A stretch of DNA of 64,000 bases, from contig NZ_FNGS01000007.1 in NCBI RefSeq assembly GCF_900103285.1, forward strand, positions 62,001 through 126,000, written 5' to 3'. The notes beneath the pieces are model-generated. The model saw only the letters and a list, made by a program, of their open reading frames with translations, made no database searches and was not told where the DNA came from. The stretch comes from Siphonobacter aquaeclarae (GTDB taxonomy: Bacteria; Bacteroidota; Bacteroidia; Cytophagales; Spirosomataceae). Both the position numbers and the translations under genes were made by a program. Position 1 is the first letter of the stretch. Each line of letters opens with the position of its first letter. Below are positions 1 through 9,459 of this stretch, piece after piece.

Positions 1-742
1 CTGCATTTCCATGCTGGCCTATCTCCGGCATATCAATGCCAATCAGGGGATCAGTATCGAGCTGAAGAAGAAAATGCCGCTCGGCAGCGGCCTTGGATCG
101 TCGGCGGCGAGTTCGGTGGCAGGCGTCTATGCCCTGAACGAGCTGCTCGGGCGTCCGCTCACGCAACTGGAACTGCTTCCCTTCGCGATGGAAGGCGAAC
201 GTTTTGCCAGCGGTACGGCGCATGCCGACAACGTAGCGCCCAGTCTGCTCGGCGGTTTCGTCGCAATCCGTAGCTACGATCCGAAGATCGACGTCATCAA
301 AATTGACACGCCGGCCGAGCTTTTTGCCACGATTGTACATCCTCAGATTGAGGTCAATACCCGCGATGCGCGGAATATTCTCCGGAAAGAAACATCCCTC
401 AAAAACACGATTACCCAGATGGGCAACGTAGCAGGGATGGTCGCCGGCCTGATGAAAGGTGACTATGGCTTGATTTCCAGGAGTTTGGTCGACGTCATCA
501 TCGAGCCGGTGCGGGCCATCCTCATTCCGGGATTTACCGAAGTCAAACAGGCCGCGATTGAAGCCGGTGCGCTGGGATGCAGTATCTCCGGGGCAGGCCC
601 GTCCATGTTTGCGCTCAGCAAAGACCGCGATACGGCCAAGAAAGTCGGCGAAGCCATGCAACGGGCGTTTGCCGGTGTCCAGATCGACAGCGAAATCTAC
701 GTTTCCGGAATCAACCAGAACGGCCCCGTCGTACTGGGGTAG
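1..742 (+). CDS. thrB: Homoserine kinase, 5'-truncated by the window edge
   Basis: The frame is open from base 2 to the stop at 740-742, so about 246 codons of the C-terminal four fifths are present. The family phosphorylates L-homoserine in threonine synthesis. The GHMP-kinase ATP loop PLGSGLGSSAAS is intact, and the C-terminal glycine motif SISGAGPSMFAL is typical of homoserine kinases. The usual length is about 310 residues, so roughly 60 N-terminal residues lie outside the window. A rho-independent hairpin follows 25 bases after the stop, so this is probably the last gene of its transcript; thrA or thrC would be expected upstream (inference). Confidence 0.93.
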   Translation, partial: CISMLAYLRHINANQGISIELKKKMPLGSGLGSSAASSVAGVYALNELLGRPLTQLELLPFAMEGERFASGTAHADNVAPSLLGGFVAIRSYDPKIDVIKIDTPAELFATIVHPQIEVNTRDARNILRKETSLKNTITQMGNVAGMVAGLMKGDYGLISRSLVDVIIEPVRAILIPGFTEVKQAAIEAGALGCSISGAGPSMFALSKDRDTAKKVGEAMQRAFAGVQIDSEIYVSGINQNGPVVLG

Positions 743-767
743 CTTTCCGGCGATGAAATAACCACTT

Positions 768-802
768 ATCCCGGAAGGCTGCCTTCCGGGATTTTCCTTT
801 TT
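768..802 (+). terminator. Rho-independent terminator after thrB
   Basis: An 11-bp GC-rich stem (ATCCCGGAAGG with CCTTCCGGGAT) has a 3-base loop and is followed by TTTCCTTTTT. It lies 25 bases beyond the thrB stop. Confidence 0.85.
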
Positions 803-833
803 GGGGCAGCAGGTATTAATCTCCTGTCTCCCT

Positions 834-841
834 TACTTTTG
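834..841 (+). promoter_or_regulatory. Candidate -7 box of the terC promoter
   Basis: TACTTTTG fits the Bacteroidota -7 consensus TAnnTTTG and lies 53 bases before the terC start, downstream of the thrB terminator. No clear TTG -33 element is seen at the usual 17-23 base spacing, so the call rests on one box. Confidence 0.4.
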
Positions 842-894
842 CACCCGGCAGGATTCTTTTGCTGCCTGCCTTTACCGACAACTAGCTCTTCTGC

Positions 895-1707
895 ATGGAA
901 TTCCCAAACCTGGCCGACCCGGCCGTCCTGATAAGTCTTCTCACGCTCTCTTTCCTCGAGATTGTGCTCGGGGTCGATAACATCATTTTCATTTCGATTA
1001 TCGTCGACAAGCTCGAAGCGGCCCAGCAGCGCCGCGCCCGTACCATCGGGCTGCTGCTCGCGATGGTCTTCCGGATCTGCCTGCTTTTCGGGATTACTTC
1101 CCTGCTGAAACTGACGAGCCCCTTGTTTGAAGTACCCTTTCTGCATGAACATGGAACCGATAATCCGGTCGGAATCAGCTGGAAAGACCTGATTCTGCTG
1201 GGCGGCGGGTTGTTTCTGGTAGGAAAAAGTACGCTGGAAATTCACCACAAACTGGAAGACTCCGCCGCCGAGGGAACAGGCATGGCAAAGTACTCGAAGC
1301 TCAGCCTGATCATCGTGCAGATTGTACTCGTGGATGCGGTATTCTCGATCGACAGTATTCTGACAGCCGTAGGTCTCGTCGAAAACGTATGGATCATGAT
1401 TATCGCCGTGGTCCTGTCGATGGGCGTTATGCTGGCGTTTTCCGGTGTCATTGCCGACTTCATCAACCGAAACCCGACGCTGCAAATTCTCGCGCTGTCG
1501 TTCCTCATCGCGATCGGTATCATGCTCGTTGCCGAAGCCTTTCACCAGGAGGTCAGCAAGACCTACCTGTACACGGCCATGGCCTTCTCGCTGGTAGTAG
1601 AGCTGATCAACATGCGCCTCCGCCGGAACATCGATATGGTGAAGCTGAACGAAAAACTACCCGATTACGCCGATTTCGGGGAGAAAGACGACGAATCCAA
1701 ATCCTGA
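895..1707 (+). CDS. TerC family integral membrane protein
   Basis: A 270-residue protein with about seven hydrophobic segments. Two acidic membrane motifs typical of TerC are seen: DNIIFISI near residue 28 and VDAVFSIDSI near residue 146. The family is linked to tellurite resistance and, in characterised members, to manganese export that supports exported metalloenzymes; which ion is moved here cannot be told. The C-terminus is short and acidic. It stands alone between the thrB terminator and the convergent small gene at 1708, whose stop codon abuts this one. Confidence 0.9.
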   Translation: MEFPNLADPAVLISLLTLSFLEIVLGVDNIIFISIIVDKLEAAQQRRARTIGLLLAMVFRICLLFGITSLLKLTSPLFEVPFLHEHGTDNPVGISWKDLILLGGGLFLVGKSTLEIHHKLEDSAAEGTGMAKYSKLSLIIVQIVLVDAVFSIDSILTAVGLVENVWIMIIAVVLSMGVMLAFSGVIADFINRNPTLQILALSFLIAIGIMLVAEAFHQEVSKTYLYTAMAFSLVVELINMRLRRNIDMVKLNEKLPDYADFGEKDDESKS

Positions 1708-1887
1708 TTACTCCGCAGCCCGGTACTTGCGCCGGATGGGGTTGATCAGAAACTTTTTCTGGGCAGTAAAGCTGTCCGGATGCAGTTGAGCAAACAGCTG
1801 CTTCCACTCTTCAAAACGCTCAGGCTCCGCTTTCGCAAAGGCCTGGGCGTTGATTTTTTTCTGGTGGAGGTATTCTTCGAATGTCAT
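1708..1887 (-). CDS. Conserved-looking 59-residue hypothetical protein
   Basis: ATG at 1887 to TAA at 1708 encodes 59 residues starting MTFEEYLHQKKIN and ending IRRKYRAAE. The protein is charged, with no membrane segment or signal peptide, and is probably helical. Its ATG lies 5 bases after the stop of the MFS exporter gene, so the two are almost certainly cotranscribed. It abuts the convergent terC gene with no spacer. I recognise no named domain. Coding nature is supported by the operon-type spacing and by a composition that looks like a soluble helical protein rather than an antisense shadow. Confidence 0.7.
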   Translation of the reverse strand: MTFEEYLHQKKINAQAFAKAEPERFEEWKQLFAQLHPDSFTAQKKFLINPIRRKYRAAE

Positions 1888-1892
1888 GACGG

Positions 1893-3062
1893 TCAGTAGT
1901 TCATTGCCGGAGATTTGCGCATCCGGATGTACACCCAGGCTGCAAAGGTAATCAGACTGCAGAGCAGAAAGTTGATCTGGTAGCTGTTTCGCAAGTGGTT
2001 ATGCATCCAGCCGGAGGTAAGGGCTCCCAGACCAATACCCGCTTCGAGGGCGATGTAGGTCGTAGCGACGGCCCGTCCTCGGAACAGCGGATGGGCGAGG
2101 TCTACTGTCCATGCCTGTAGTGCCGGCGAGTTCAGACCCCAGGGAATACCGAAAAGAAAGGCCATGGCCAGTACCATCCAGGCGTCGGTCGCAAAGGCCA
2201 GGCCCAGCATCGCCACTACCTGAATCAGAATGGAAGACCGGAGTACTGCTACCCGCCCGAACCGGTCTGACGCCCGGCCGGCTACCAGGCGGATGAGCAG
2301 AGACGACAGGGTATAGGTCATGAAAAACGTCCCCTTATTCGTAATACCAACGGCGGTACAGAGATCCGGGCCGATTGTCAGGATAATCCCAATGGCATAG
2401 CTCACCAGCAGCATGACGATGGCCGGAGCGAGTACGCGGGGCTCGAATACCTCGTTTTTCCGGATGAGAAGCAAGCGCGGAGAAAAGCGTTCGCGGTGTT
2501 CCAGTGTCTCTTTGAGATTCATCAAAATCAGAATAGAGAGGAGGGCAAACGCCGACGACACGTAAAACATGGTATTGACCGACGACCACGATACGAGCCA
2601 GCTACCCAGCGGCGGTCCTGCCGACATGCCTATACTCGCTGAAATACCGATAACACTCAGGGCTTCGCCGCGGCGGTCTTCCGGAGCAACATCGGCTACA
2701 TATGCCGACGTCGCCGTGGGTTTGAATCCCGTCGAAAAACCGTGAAAAAGCCTCAGCAGCAGAAACCCGTAAATCGTTACCATAAACGGATACAGCAGTC
2801 CGCAGACAAAACACACGAGCGAGCCGAATGCCATGATGGGTACCCGGCCGACGGTATCCGTCAATTTTCCCGAAAAAGGCCTGGAAAAGCCTGCTGTCAG
2901 CGTAAACAGGCTGATTACCAGCCCGACATATTCGCGCCCGCCGAGCGCCGATAAATACCCCGGTAACTCGGGGATCATCATGTTGAAACTGGCAGTGAAG
3001 AGAAAGTTACTGGCGCACAGCAGCCAAAACTGGATCGTGTAGATACTTCGGCTGGAATCCAT
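1893..3062 (-). CDS. Major facilitator superfamily transporter
   Basis: A 389-residue protein with about 12 hydrophobic segments and the two-fold MFS arrangement. The loop 2-3 motif appears as GKLTDTVGRVPIM near residue 60 and its second-half counterpart as GRASDRFGRVAVL near residue 260. I chose ATG 3062 (MDSSRSIYTIQFW) because the hydrophobic part begins directly after it; the frame stays open far upstream but on the antisense of the ATP-grasp gene. It resembles small-molecule and drug exporters; substrate unknown. The 59-residue gene at 1708 follows it. Confidence 0.88.
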   Translation of the reverse strand: MDSSRSIYTIQFWLLCASNFLFTASFNMMIPELPGYLSALGGREYVGLVISLFTLTAGFSRPFSGKLTDTVGRVPIMAFGSLVCFVCGLLYPFMVTIYGFLLLRLFHGFSTGFKPTATSAYVADVAPEDRRGEALSVIGISASIGMSAGPPLGSWLVSWSSVNTMFYVSSAFALLSILILMNLKETLEHRERFSPRLLLIRKNEVFEPRVLAPAIVMLLVSYAIGIILTIGPDLCTAVGITNKGTFFMTYTLSSLLIRLVAGRASDRFGRVAVLRSSILIQVVAMLGLAFATDAWMVLAMAFLFGIPWGLNSPALQAWTVDLAHPLFRGRAVATTYIALEAGIGLGALTSGWMHNHLRNSYQINFLLCSLITFAAWVYIRMRKSPAMNY

Positions 3063-3179
3063 GCGGCAAAGGTAGCCTTTTTGCCCAAGAAGGAAATCCG
3101 CATTTGGGAATACGCCCCGGCTTCCCTTTATTGGACTGGAATTTACGTGGGAACGAAACCTCTTCAATCTGAGCCGGTT

Positions 3180-4388
3180 ATGGGACTGTCTTTTCTCTGC
3201 ATCGCTACCTTCTTCAAAGGCAATGAATTTCTGAAATCTTGTAAACAGGCCGGGAATACGGTGTACCTCCTCACCGAAAAGAAACTGGAACACAAGCCCT
3301 GGGTCCGTGATTTCATCGACGAGATCTTTTTTGTGGATACGCCTGCCGGACAGGAGCTGAACCTGGAAGAAACCGCGAAAGGTCTTGCCTATATGCTTCG
3401 CAGCCGGCAGGTCGACCGCGTTGTGGCGCTCGATGATTTTGATGTGGAAAAAGCTGCCTACTTCCGGGAAGTATTCCGGTTTCCGGGCATGGGCCAGACG
3501 CAGGCGCGGTATTTCCGGGACAAGCTCGCCATGCGGGTAAAAGCCACTGAGGCAGACCTGAGAATTCCGGCGTTTTCGTCTCTTTTTCACGATGAAACGA
3601 TCACCGCCTTTGCCGATTCGCACGCGTTCCCGATGGTGGTAAAACCCCGCGGCGAGGCCTCTACGACGGGCATCCGGAAGGTATGGAACAAGGACGAACT
3701 CTGGCAGGTTGTCCACAGCTTCGGCGACCGCCGCCACGAATACCTCGTCGAGCAGTTCAAGCCGGGGGATGTGTACCATGTCGATGCCCTGACCGCCGGC
3801 GGGAAAGTCGTTTTCAGCCGCGCCAGCCGCTACCTGTCGACACCGATGGAAGTGGCGCACGGCGGCGGAATTTTCCGCTCTGCGACGCTGGAAACCGGAT
3901 CGGAAGAAGAAGCGGCGCTGCTTGATTTCAACGAAAAACTACTGACAGCCTTCGGCCTCACCGATTCGGCCAGCCATACCGAGTTTATCCGCTGCCACGA
4001 AGACGGGGAGTGGTACTTTCTGGAAACGGCCTCCCGCGTGGGTGGCGCGCATCTCGCCGAAATGGTGGAGGCAGCCACCGGGATCAACCTCTGGCGGGAA
4101 TGGGCCCGGCTCGAAACGGCGGCGGCGAAAGGGTTGACTTATGAACTGCCGCCTGTCCGGTCGATGCACGCCGGGATTGTTATTTCACTGGTGAAAGAAG
4201 CCCATCCGGACCTGGCAGGGTATGAGGCGCCGGAACTCTGGTGGCGGATGAATGAAGAATTTCACATCGGGCTGATTGTGCAGTCGGATAGCCGGCAACG
4301 TGTAAACGAATTGCTGGATACATATGCGGAAAAAATCGCGCGGGAAAGCCACGCATCTGCTCCGGTGCGCGACCGGCCGACGCATTGA
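3180..4388 (+). CDS. ATP-grasp domain ligase-like protein
   Basis: A 402-residue protein of an ATP-grasp subfamily common in Bacteroidota. Visible features are a pre-ATP-grasp N-domain (MGLSFLCIATFFKG), the nucleotide-binding lysine in VVKPRGEASTTGIRK, the acidic hinge YLVEQF, and the metal-binding stretch HTEFI with FLETASRVGGAHLAEM. Such enzymes couple ATP to carboxylate-amine bond formation (dipeptide or amino-acid ligases); the substrate is not identifiable. I chose ATG 3180 over an upstream frame extension because family members begin with this MGLxFLC segment. It is divergent from the MFS gene with about 117 bases between starts. Confidence 0.82.
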   Translation: MGLSFLCIATFFKGNEFLKSCKQAGNTVYLLTEKKLEHKPWVRDFIDEIFFVDTPAGQELNLEETAKGLAYMLRSRQVDRVVALDDFDVEKAAYFREVFRFPGMGQTQARYFRDKLAMRVKATEADLRIPAFSSLFHDETITAFADSHAFPMVVKPRGEASTTGIRKVWNKDELWQVVHSFGDRRHEYLVEQFKPGDVYHVDALTAGGKVVFSRASRYLSTPMEVAHGGGIFRSATLETGSEEEAALLDFNEKLLTAFGLTDSASHTEFIRCHEDGEWYFLETASRVGGAHLAEMVEAATGINLWREWARLETAAAKGLTYELPPVRSMHAGIVISLVKEAHPDLAGYEAPELWWRMNEEFHIGLIVQSDSRQRVNELLDTYAEKIARESHASAPVRDRPTH

Positions 4389-4795
4389 ACAGAAATACCC
4401 GGCCTATCCCCTGAAAAAGATGTAGCATTACACCGCTAGGTATTACTAACCAGTTAGTTTTTTACGTAGCGGGCGATATTTTTTTTTGAACGCCGGGACA
4501 ACTGACCAGCAAGGATACGGTGAAAAGTAAGGATGGAAGTGTTCTACCGATTGACAATAAATATTGTTTTTCTGCTTAAGTTATTTAATTGTAAATAAGT
4601 AATTAGTCGTTTAAGTATAAAACCGAACAGATTAGCTGGAACGGTATTATGCCTTGAAATTCAAAGCCTTATCTTTATTTTGCAATCACTTACTCAATTA
4701 GTGCTTCGGTATTGAATTTATGTGCGCAGCCACAGCCGCTTCGCCGGCGGCATGTAATGCAGTGCGTTCGCGTAAACTTTAACCTGATATGCCGA
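4389..4795. other. AT-rich intergenic region, 407 bases
   Basis: No gene or RNA is recognised. It is clearly richer in A and T than its flanks. There is an imperfect 14-base dyad, ACAATAAATATTGT, at 4554-4567 followed by TTTTT. A TTG at 4654-4656 lies 18 bases upstream of TTATTTTG (4675-4682), a one-mismatch -7 box that could drive the small gene at 4796. Confidence 0.5.
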
Positions 4796-5053
4796 ATGTT
4801 GACTAACGAAAATGCCCTGTTCAGCTCTGACGCCTCCCTGAAACCCTTCTTTTTTGATGGAAATCTGTGGTTCGGTCTCGTGGATTCTTCGGAGCGTTTG
4901 CTGGAGCTGGAGGAGTTCTATCCTAACCGGAAGTACCTGAAAGCTCGTCTGTTTGCCGGTTCGGGGTACTATTACCCCTGTTTCGGATTCAAGGGTGAAG
5001 GAATCACACTGGAAAATTATCTCGATCTGCAATTAGAGCTCGTTAACTACTGA
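4796..5053 (+). CDS. Hypothetical acidic 85-residue protein
   Basis: ATG 4796 gives an 85-residue protein, MLTNENALFSSDASLK to LQLELVNY, rich in aromatic and acidic residues. It has no signal peptide, membrane segment or metal motif, and I do not recognise a family. An upstream in-frame start would add about 28 basic residues that look non-coding, so the internal ATG is preferred. A one-mismatch -33/-7 pair (4654-4682) and a strong terminator just after the stop (5064-5105) support a short monocistronic gene. Confidence 0.5.
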   Translation: MLTNENALFSSDASLKPFFFDGNLWFGLVDSSERLLELEEFYPNRKYLKARLFAGSGYYYPCFGFKGEGITLENYLDLQLELVNY

Positions 5054-5063
5054 GAAACACACT

Positions 5064-5105
5064 AAAAAAGAAAAAACGGAGTCGCCACTCCGTTTTTTCT
5101 TTTTT
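5064..5105. terminator. Bidirectional terminator between convergent genes
   Basis: A 19-bp perfect stem: AAAAAAGAAAAAACGGAGT pairs with its complement around a CGCC loop. A-tracts on one side and T-tracts on the other let it terminate transcription from both sides. It overlaps the stop codon of the minus-strand gene at 5104. Confidence 0.9.
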
Positions 5106-6393
5106 AGTCTTCGTCCGGCTGGTTTCGTTCCCGGACCAGTATCTTGTCGATTCGCTGCTCATCCATGTCGATCACTTCCAGAATGAGGTTGCCCCAGGTA
5201 ATTTCGTCTCCTTCGACGGGAATCCGCCGCAGGTGATGCAGCATAAATCCGGCAACGGTCGAGTAGTCTTCCTCCAGAAAATCCCGGATATCCCGGCGGC
5301 CCAGCCGCGTCAGGAAATCAATAAACGGCATTTGCGCCTCCACGAGGTAGGAGCCGTCTTCCCGCCGGTGGAAGGTAAAGTCAACTACTTCGTCGTCCGG
5401 AATCTGCCCCACGATGGCTTCAAATATGTCGTTGACCGTTACCATACCCTGCAAAATCCCGTACTCATCGACGATGAAACCGTGGTGTACCTTTGACTTC
5501 CGGAATTCGTCCAGCACCTGATACGCCGAAATGTTCTCCGGCAGGTAAAGCGGTTTTTCGATCAGGCTGCGGAGGGGCGTTTCGGAAGTGGCCAGGTACA
5601 AATCCTTGACAGTCAGGTATCCCAGCATGTTGTCGAGCGAACGCTCGCCAACGGGGTAGACGGAGTGCCGCTCTGCTTCTACTTTCTGCCGGACCTGTTC
5701 CGGCGTATCGTTGACATCTATCCAGACCAGATCGCTCCGGTGCGTCATCAGAGACACAATATGGCGATCGCTGACGTTAAATACATTTTCGACGATCTCC
5801 TGTTCAATGACGTCAATCGTTCCCTGTTCCAGCCCTTCGTTGACAATAGCCTTGATTTCTTCTTCTGTCACCATCCCGTCATCACCCTTCCGGATGCCCA
5901 GTACTTTGACGATGAGGTTGGTAGACATCGACAATAACCAGATAAACGGATAGGTCAGCCGGGAGAGGAGGGACATTGGCAGCGCCAGCGTCTTTGATAT
6001 CGCTTCGGGCCGGGTAAGGCCGATCCGTTTCGGAACGAGCTCACCGACGACGAGAGTCACATACGTTATCAGCAGCAGGAGTAGTGCCCGGGAGAGCGTC
6101 GGCGCATAGGGCGCCAGTGACGGAAATCCCATCAGCCATGCGGTAAGGTTGCCTTCGAGCTTCTCGCCCGAATAAATACCGGTCAGGATGCCGATAAGGG
6201 TAATGCCGATCTGAACGGTGGAAAGAAAGGTATCGGGTGCCTCTGCCAGTTGAAGGGCCTGTTTCGCGCGCGCGTCTCCCCGCTCGGCGTCGTTTTTCAG
6301 ACGGATTTTGCGGGCGGAAACCAGGGCGATTTCCGCCATGGAAAAAACGCCGTTAAGGACGATCAGCAGGAGAAGAATAAGTAGTTCGGTCAT
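5104..6393 (-). CDS. Hemolysin-family CNNM/CorC-type membrane protein
   Basis: A 429-residue protein with the standard order. An N-terminal DUF21 (CNNM) transmembrane domain covers about residues 1-190 and contains GELVPKRIGL. Paired CBS domains lie about 200-330 (HSVYPVGE, HHGFIVDEYGILQGMVT), followed by a CorC_HlyC domain about 345-420. The family is annotated as TlyC-type hemolysin, but characterised relatives act in magnesium or cobalt efflux and homeostasis. Ion transport is therefore the better guess, with CBS domains sensing nucleotides. It stands alone and ends in the shared terminator. Confidence 0.92.
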   Translation of the reverse strand: MTELLILLLLIVLNGVFSMAEIALVSARKIRLKNDAERGDARAKQALQLAEAPDTFLSTVQIGITLIGILTGIYSGEKLEGNLTAWLMGFPSLAPYAPTLSRALLLLLITYVTLVVGELVPKRIGLTRPEAISKTLALPMSLLSRLTYPFIWLLSMSTNLIVKVLGIRKGDDGMVTEEEIKAIVNEGLEQGTIDVIEQEIVENVFNVSDRHIVSLMTHRSDLVWIDVNDTPEQVRQKVEAERHSVYPVGERSLDNMLGYLTVKDLYLATSETPLRSLIEKPLYLPENISAYQVLDEFRKSKVHHGFIVDEYGILQGMVTVNDIFEAIVGQIPDDEVVDFTFHRREDGSYLVEAQMPFIDFLTRLGRRDIRDFLEEDYSTVAGFMLHHLRRIPVEGDEITWGNLILEVIDMDEQRIDKILVRERNQPDED

Positions 6394-6477
6394 GGACGGG
6401 CCGCGAGATTCTTTTCAAATATCCGGCAAAAAACACGCCAAAGGTAAAATTTCTTTTATTCCGGCCGGAAACCGGGT

Positions 6478-9459
6478 TTAGTGGATGTCATTGCTGAAGG
6501 CGTCCCAGAGAATCTCTGCCGGGTGGAGCGCAATCCGCCCTGTACCGTCCTTGATCTGGTGCCGGCAGCTCGTGCCGGGTGCGGCGATCAGTACGTCTTC
6601 CGGTTGTTTACGGACCGTCGGGAACAGCACCAGCTCTCCGATTTGCATCGACAGGTCAAAATGCTTCGCTTCATAGCCGAAGCTGCCGGCCATTCCGCAG
6701 CATCCGGAGGGAATCATGTGCACCTCGTACTGAACCGGTAGCGACAGGATCTTTTTGGTATGCGTCAGGCTCGACAATGCTTTCTGGTGGCAGTGCCCGT
6801 GCAGCTTGATGAGCCGTTTGGCGGCTGTAAACTGATCCGACTTGATATTCTTCTTGTCGATCTCCTGCGCCAGAAATTCATCGAAGATAAAGGCCCGCTC
6901 GGCTACCTGCCGGGCTTGCTCCTGAAGCTCGGAGGGTACCAGTTCGAGGTACTCGTCCCGCAGCGTCAATAGCGCGGAAGGCTCCAGACCGATGATCGGC
7001 GCGCCTTCCCGGATCGCTTCTGAAAGTAGTTTAACGTTCTGAATAGCAATGGCTTTCGCCTGCTTGACCATTCCTTTGGACAAATACGTCCGGCCCGACT
7101 CGACGTGGTAGGGAATTTCGATTTTATACCCGAGACCGCTCAGCAGCAGAATCGCCTTTTTCCCAACTTCTACGTCGTTGTAGTTCGTAAACTCATCACA
7201 GAAAAACAGGATACGCTTGAACTTGACCCGCCCGGTACTGTTGAGGCGGGCTTCGTTTTCAGCAAACCACTTCCGCAGCGTTTGAGGGGCCATTTCGGGC
7301 ATCGAGCGACCGGGTGCGAATCCCATGACTTTTTTGATGACGGTTGAAGGTAACTTGCTCGTCATCATCCAGTTATAGAGTCCAGGTGTTTTGCTTCCGA
7401 TGCGGGATAGGGCCGTGAAATTGCCGATCATCCGCGAACGGAACGGTACTCCGTGCGCATCGTAATAATGCTGAAGAAACTCGGCTTTCAGTTTCGCTAC
7501 GTCGACGCTGCTCGGGCATTCCGATTTACAGCCTTTGCAGCTCAGGCAGAGATCCATCACATCCTTGATTTCGGCGTGGTCGAACGGATTTTTCTTATCC
7601 GACCGCGTCAGAAATTCCCGGAGAATATTGGCCCGTGCCCGGGTCGTATCGTGTTCTTTCCGGGTAGCCATGAAACTGGGGCACATGGTGCCGCCGGAAA
7701 GCTCTGTTTTGCGGCAATCTCCTGATCCGGAACATTTTTCGGCCAGGCGCAGGATGTTTTCCTGTCCGGAGAAATCGAAATAGGTATTGATTTTACGAAC
7801 CGGTTTGTCAGCGTCATACCGCAGAAACTGATTCATCGGCGGCGTGTCGACGATCTTCCCGGCGTTGAACAGGCCTTCCGGATCGAAAAGCTGTTTCACT
7901 TCCCGGAACAGGCCGTATACCTGCTCGCCCATCATCTGCGGGATAAATTCGCCGCGGAGACGACCGTCGCCGTGCTCGCCCGAGAGCGAGCCGTTGTATT
8001 TTTTGACCAGCTCGACGGTATCGGCGAGTACCTGCCGGAAAAGCCGCTGCCCTTCTGCCGTTTTCAGGTTGATCATCGGCTCGACGTGCAGCTCGCCGGC
8101 GCCGGCGTGGGCGTAGTAGCTGGCATGCAGGCCGTGACCTTTCAGTATTCCTTCGAGGTCGGCGATGTATTCCGGAAGCTCCTCCGGCGCTACAGCGCAG
8201 TCTTCGATGAGGTTAACCGGCTGTATATCACCGGGAAGATTGCGGATCAGGCCAAGGCCACCCTTGCGGACGTCCCATACCTGTTTCGTCTGTTCTCCAT
8301 AGATCACCGGCGTTGCATAGGCCAGCTGGTGCTGCCGGAGTTCGGTCAGAAATCCGTCGACCTGCGCCTGCAATACCTCCGGCGTATCGGCCATGAATTC
8401 GACCATGAGAATTGCCGCCGGATCTCCTTCGATGAAAAAGCGGTTTTTACTCTGCTCGGGATTGTCTTTCGTGAAATCGAGAATGTATTTGTCAACCAGC
8501 TCCGACGACATCGGGTGATGCCGCAGCGCCACCAGATTGGCCCGGAGCGACTGGTCGATCGAGGTACAATGCACGCACACCACCGCTACCTCTGCCGGAG
8601 GGAGTGGTAAGAGATTGATTTTCAGTTCTGTTGCCAGCGCCAGCGTACCTTCCGATCCGGCGAGAAGCGCACATAGGTTAAAATCGGAACCGCCCGTACT
8701 GAACGGATCCGTTTCAAGCAGGGCGTCAAGCGCATAGCCCGTATTGCGGCGGGTCAGCGATTGTTTGGGAAAGCGGCGGACGATCTGTTCCTGATTCGTC
8801 TTGTCCGACAGCAGTTGGTGTAATCCCTGATAAATCCGGGTTTCGAAGGCATTTTCAGCGTCGGTACCTTCTACTTTATTCTGGTAGCGCCAGGGGGTAA
8901 GCGAGCGGAATTCCGCCTCCGAACCGTCTGAGAGAATCACCTTTGCCGAAAGCAAATGATCCCGCGTATTTCCCCAGACAATACTATGGAGGCCGCAGGA
9001 ATTATTGCCGACCATCCCGCCGATCATGGCGCGGTTGGCGGTCGACGTTTCCGGTCCGAACATCAGCCCGTACGGCGCCAGTACTTTGTTGAGGTCATCC
9101 CGGATCACTCCCGGTTGCACCCGAACCCAGCGCTCCTCCGCATTGATTTCGAGGATTTCGGTGAAATACTTCGACAGATCCACCACAATGCCTGCTCCTA
9201 CTACCTGCCCGGCAAGGGATGTACCGGCCGTCCGCGGAATGAGCGTCGTCCGGTTAGCCCGGGCAAAAGCAACCAGCTCGTGCAAGTCCTGTACGTTCCG
9301 CGGGATGGCCACCGCCACCGGTTTTTCCCGGTATACAGACGCATCCGTTGCATACAGAATCCGTTGGGCATGATGCTCAGGCGTGTTGTTGTAGTAAAGT
9401 TCTCCCTGAAAACGGGACCGGAGAACGTCAAAGCGGGAGGCTTCGATGGAGGCAGGCAT
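6478..9459 (-). CDS. Fused FAD-linked dehydrogenase / Fe-S oxidoreductase (YdiJ/GlcD-GlcF type)
   Basis: A 993-residue fusion. The N-terminal half is an FAD-binding 4 domain (PRTAGTSLAGQ, GGMVGNNSCGLHSI) followed by an FAD-oxidase C domain with SGEHGDGRLRGEF. The C-terminal half carries two cysteine clusters for 4Fe-4S binding (CSGSGDCRKTE...MCPS and CLSCKGCKSECPS) and CCG-type motifs (HGHCHQKA, PSGCCGMAGSFG). Fusions of this kind oxidise D-2-hydroxyacids such as D-lactate or glycolate, or D-2-hydroxyglutarate in YdiJ, feeding electrons to the respiratory chain. The substrate is open. I chose ATG 9457-9459 (MPASIEASRF) because upstream codons look non-coding. Confidence 0.9.
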   Translation of the reverse strand: MPASIEASRFDVLRSRFQGELYYNNTPEHHAQRILYATDASVYREKPVAVAIPRNVQDLHELVAFARANRTTLIPRTAGTSLAGQVVGAGIVVDLSKYFTEILEINAEERWVRVQPGVIRDDLNKVLAPYGLMFGPETSTANRAMIGGMVGNNSCGLHSIVWGNTRDHLLSAKVILSDGSEAEFRSLTPWRYQNKVEGTDAENAFETRIYQGLHQLLSDKTNQEQIVRRFPKQSLTRRNTGYALDALLETDPFSTGGSDFNLCALLAGSEGTLALATELKINLLPLPPAEVAVVCVHCTSIDQSLRANLVALRHHPMSSELVDKYILDFTKDNPEQSKNRFFIEGDPAAILMVEFMADTPEVLQAQVDGFLTELRQHQLAYATPVIYGEQTKQVWDVRKGGLGLIRNLPGDIQPVNLIEDCAVAPEELPEYIADLEGILKGHGLHASYYAHAGAGELHVEPMINLKTAEGQRLFRQVLADTVELVKKYNGSLSGEHGDGRLRGEFIPQMMGEQVYGLFREVKQLFDPEGLFNAGKIVDTPPMNQFLRYDADKPVRKINTYFDFSGQENILRLAEKCSGSGDCRKTELSGGTMCPSFMATRKEHDTTRARANILREFLTRSDKKNPFDHAEIKDVMDLCLSCKGCKSECPSSVDVAKLKAEFLQHYYDAHGVPFRSRMIGNFTALSRIGSKTPGLYNWMMTSKLPSTVIKKVMGFAPGRSMPEMAPQTLRKWFAENEARLNSTGRVKFKRILFFCDEFTNYNDVEVGKKAILLLSGLGYKIEIPYHVESGRTYLSKGMVKQAKAIAIQNVKLLSEAIREGAPIIGLEPSALLTLRDEYLELVPSELQEQARQVAERAFIFDEFLAQEIDKKNIKSDQFTAAKRLIKLHGHCHQKALSSLTHTKKILSLPVQYEVHMIPSGCCGMAGSFGYEAKHFDLSMQIGELVLFPTVRKQPEDVLIAAPGTSCRHQIKDGTGRIALHPAEILWDAFSNDIH

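Noticed and set aside
1893-3860. 655-residue reading in the frame of the MFS gene
   Set aside because: The first 266 codons run antisense to the ATP-grasp gene and encode arginine/histidine-rich sequence without domains; the transporter starts at 3062.
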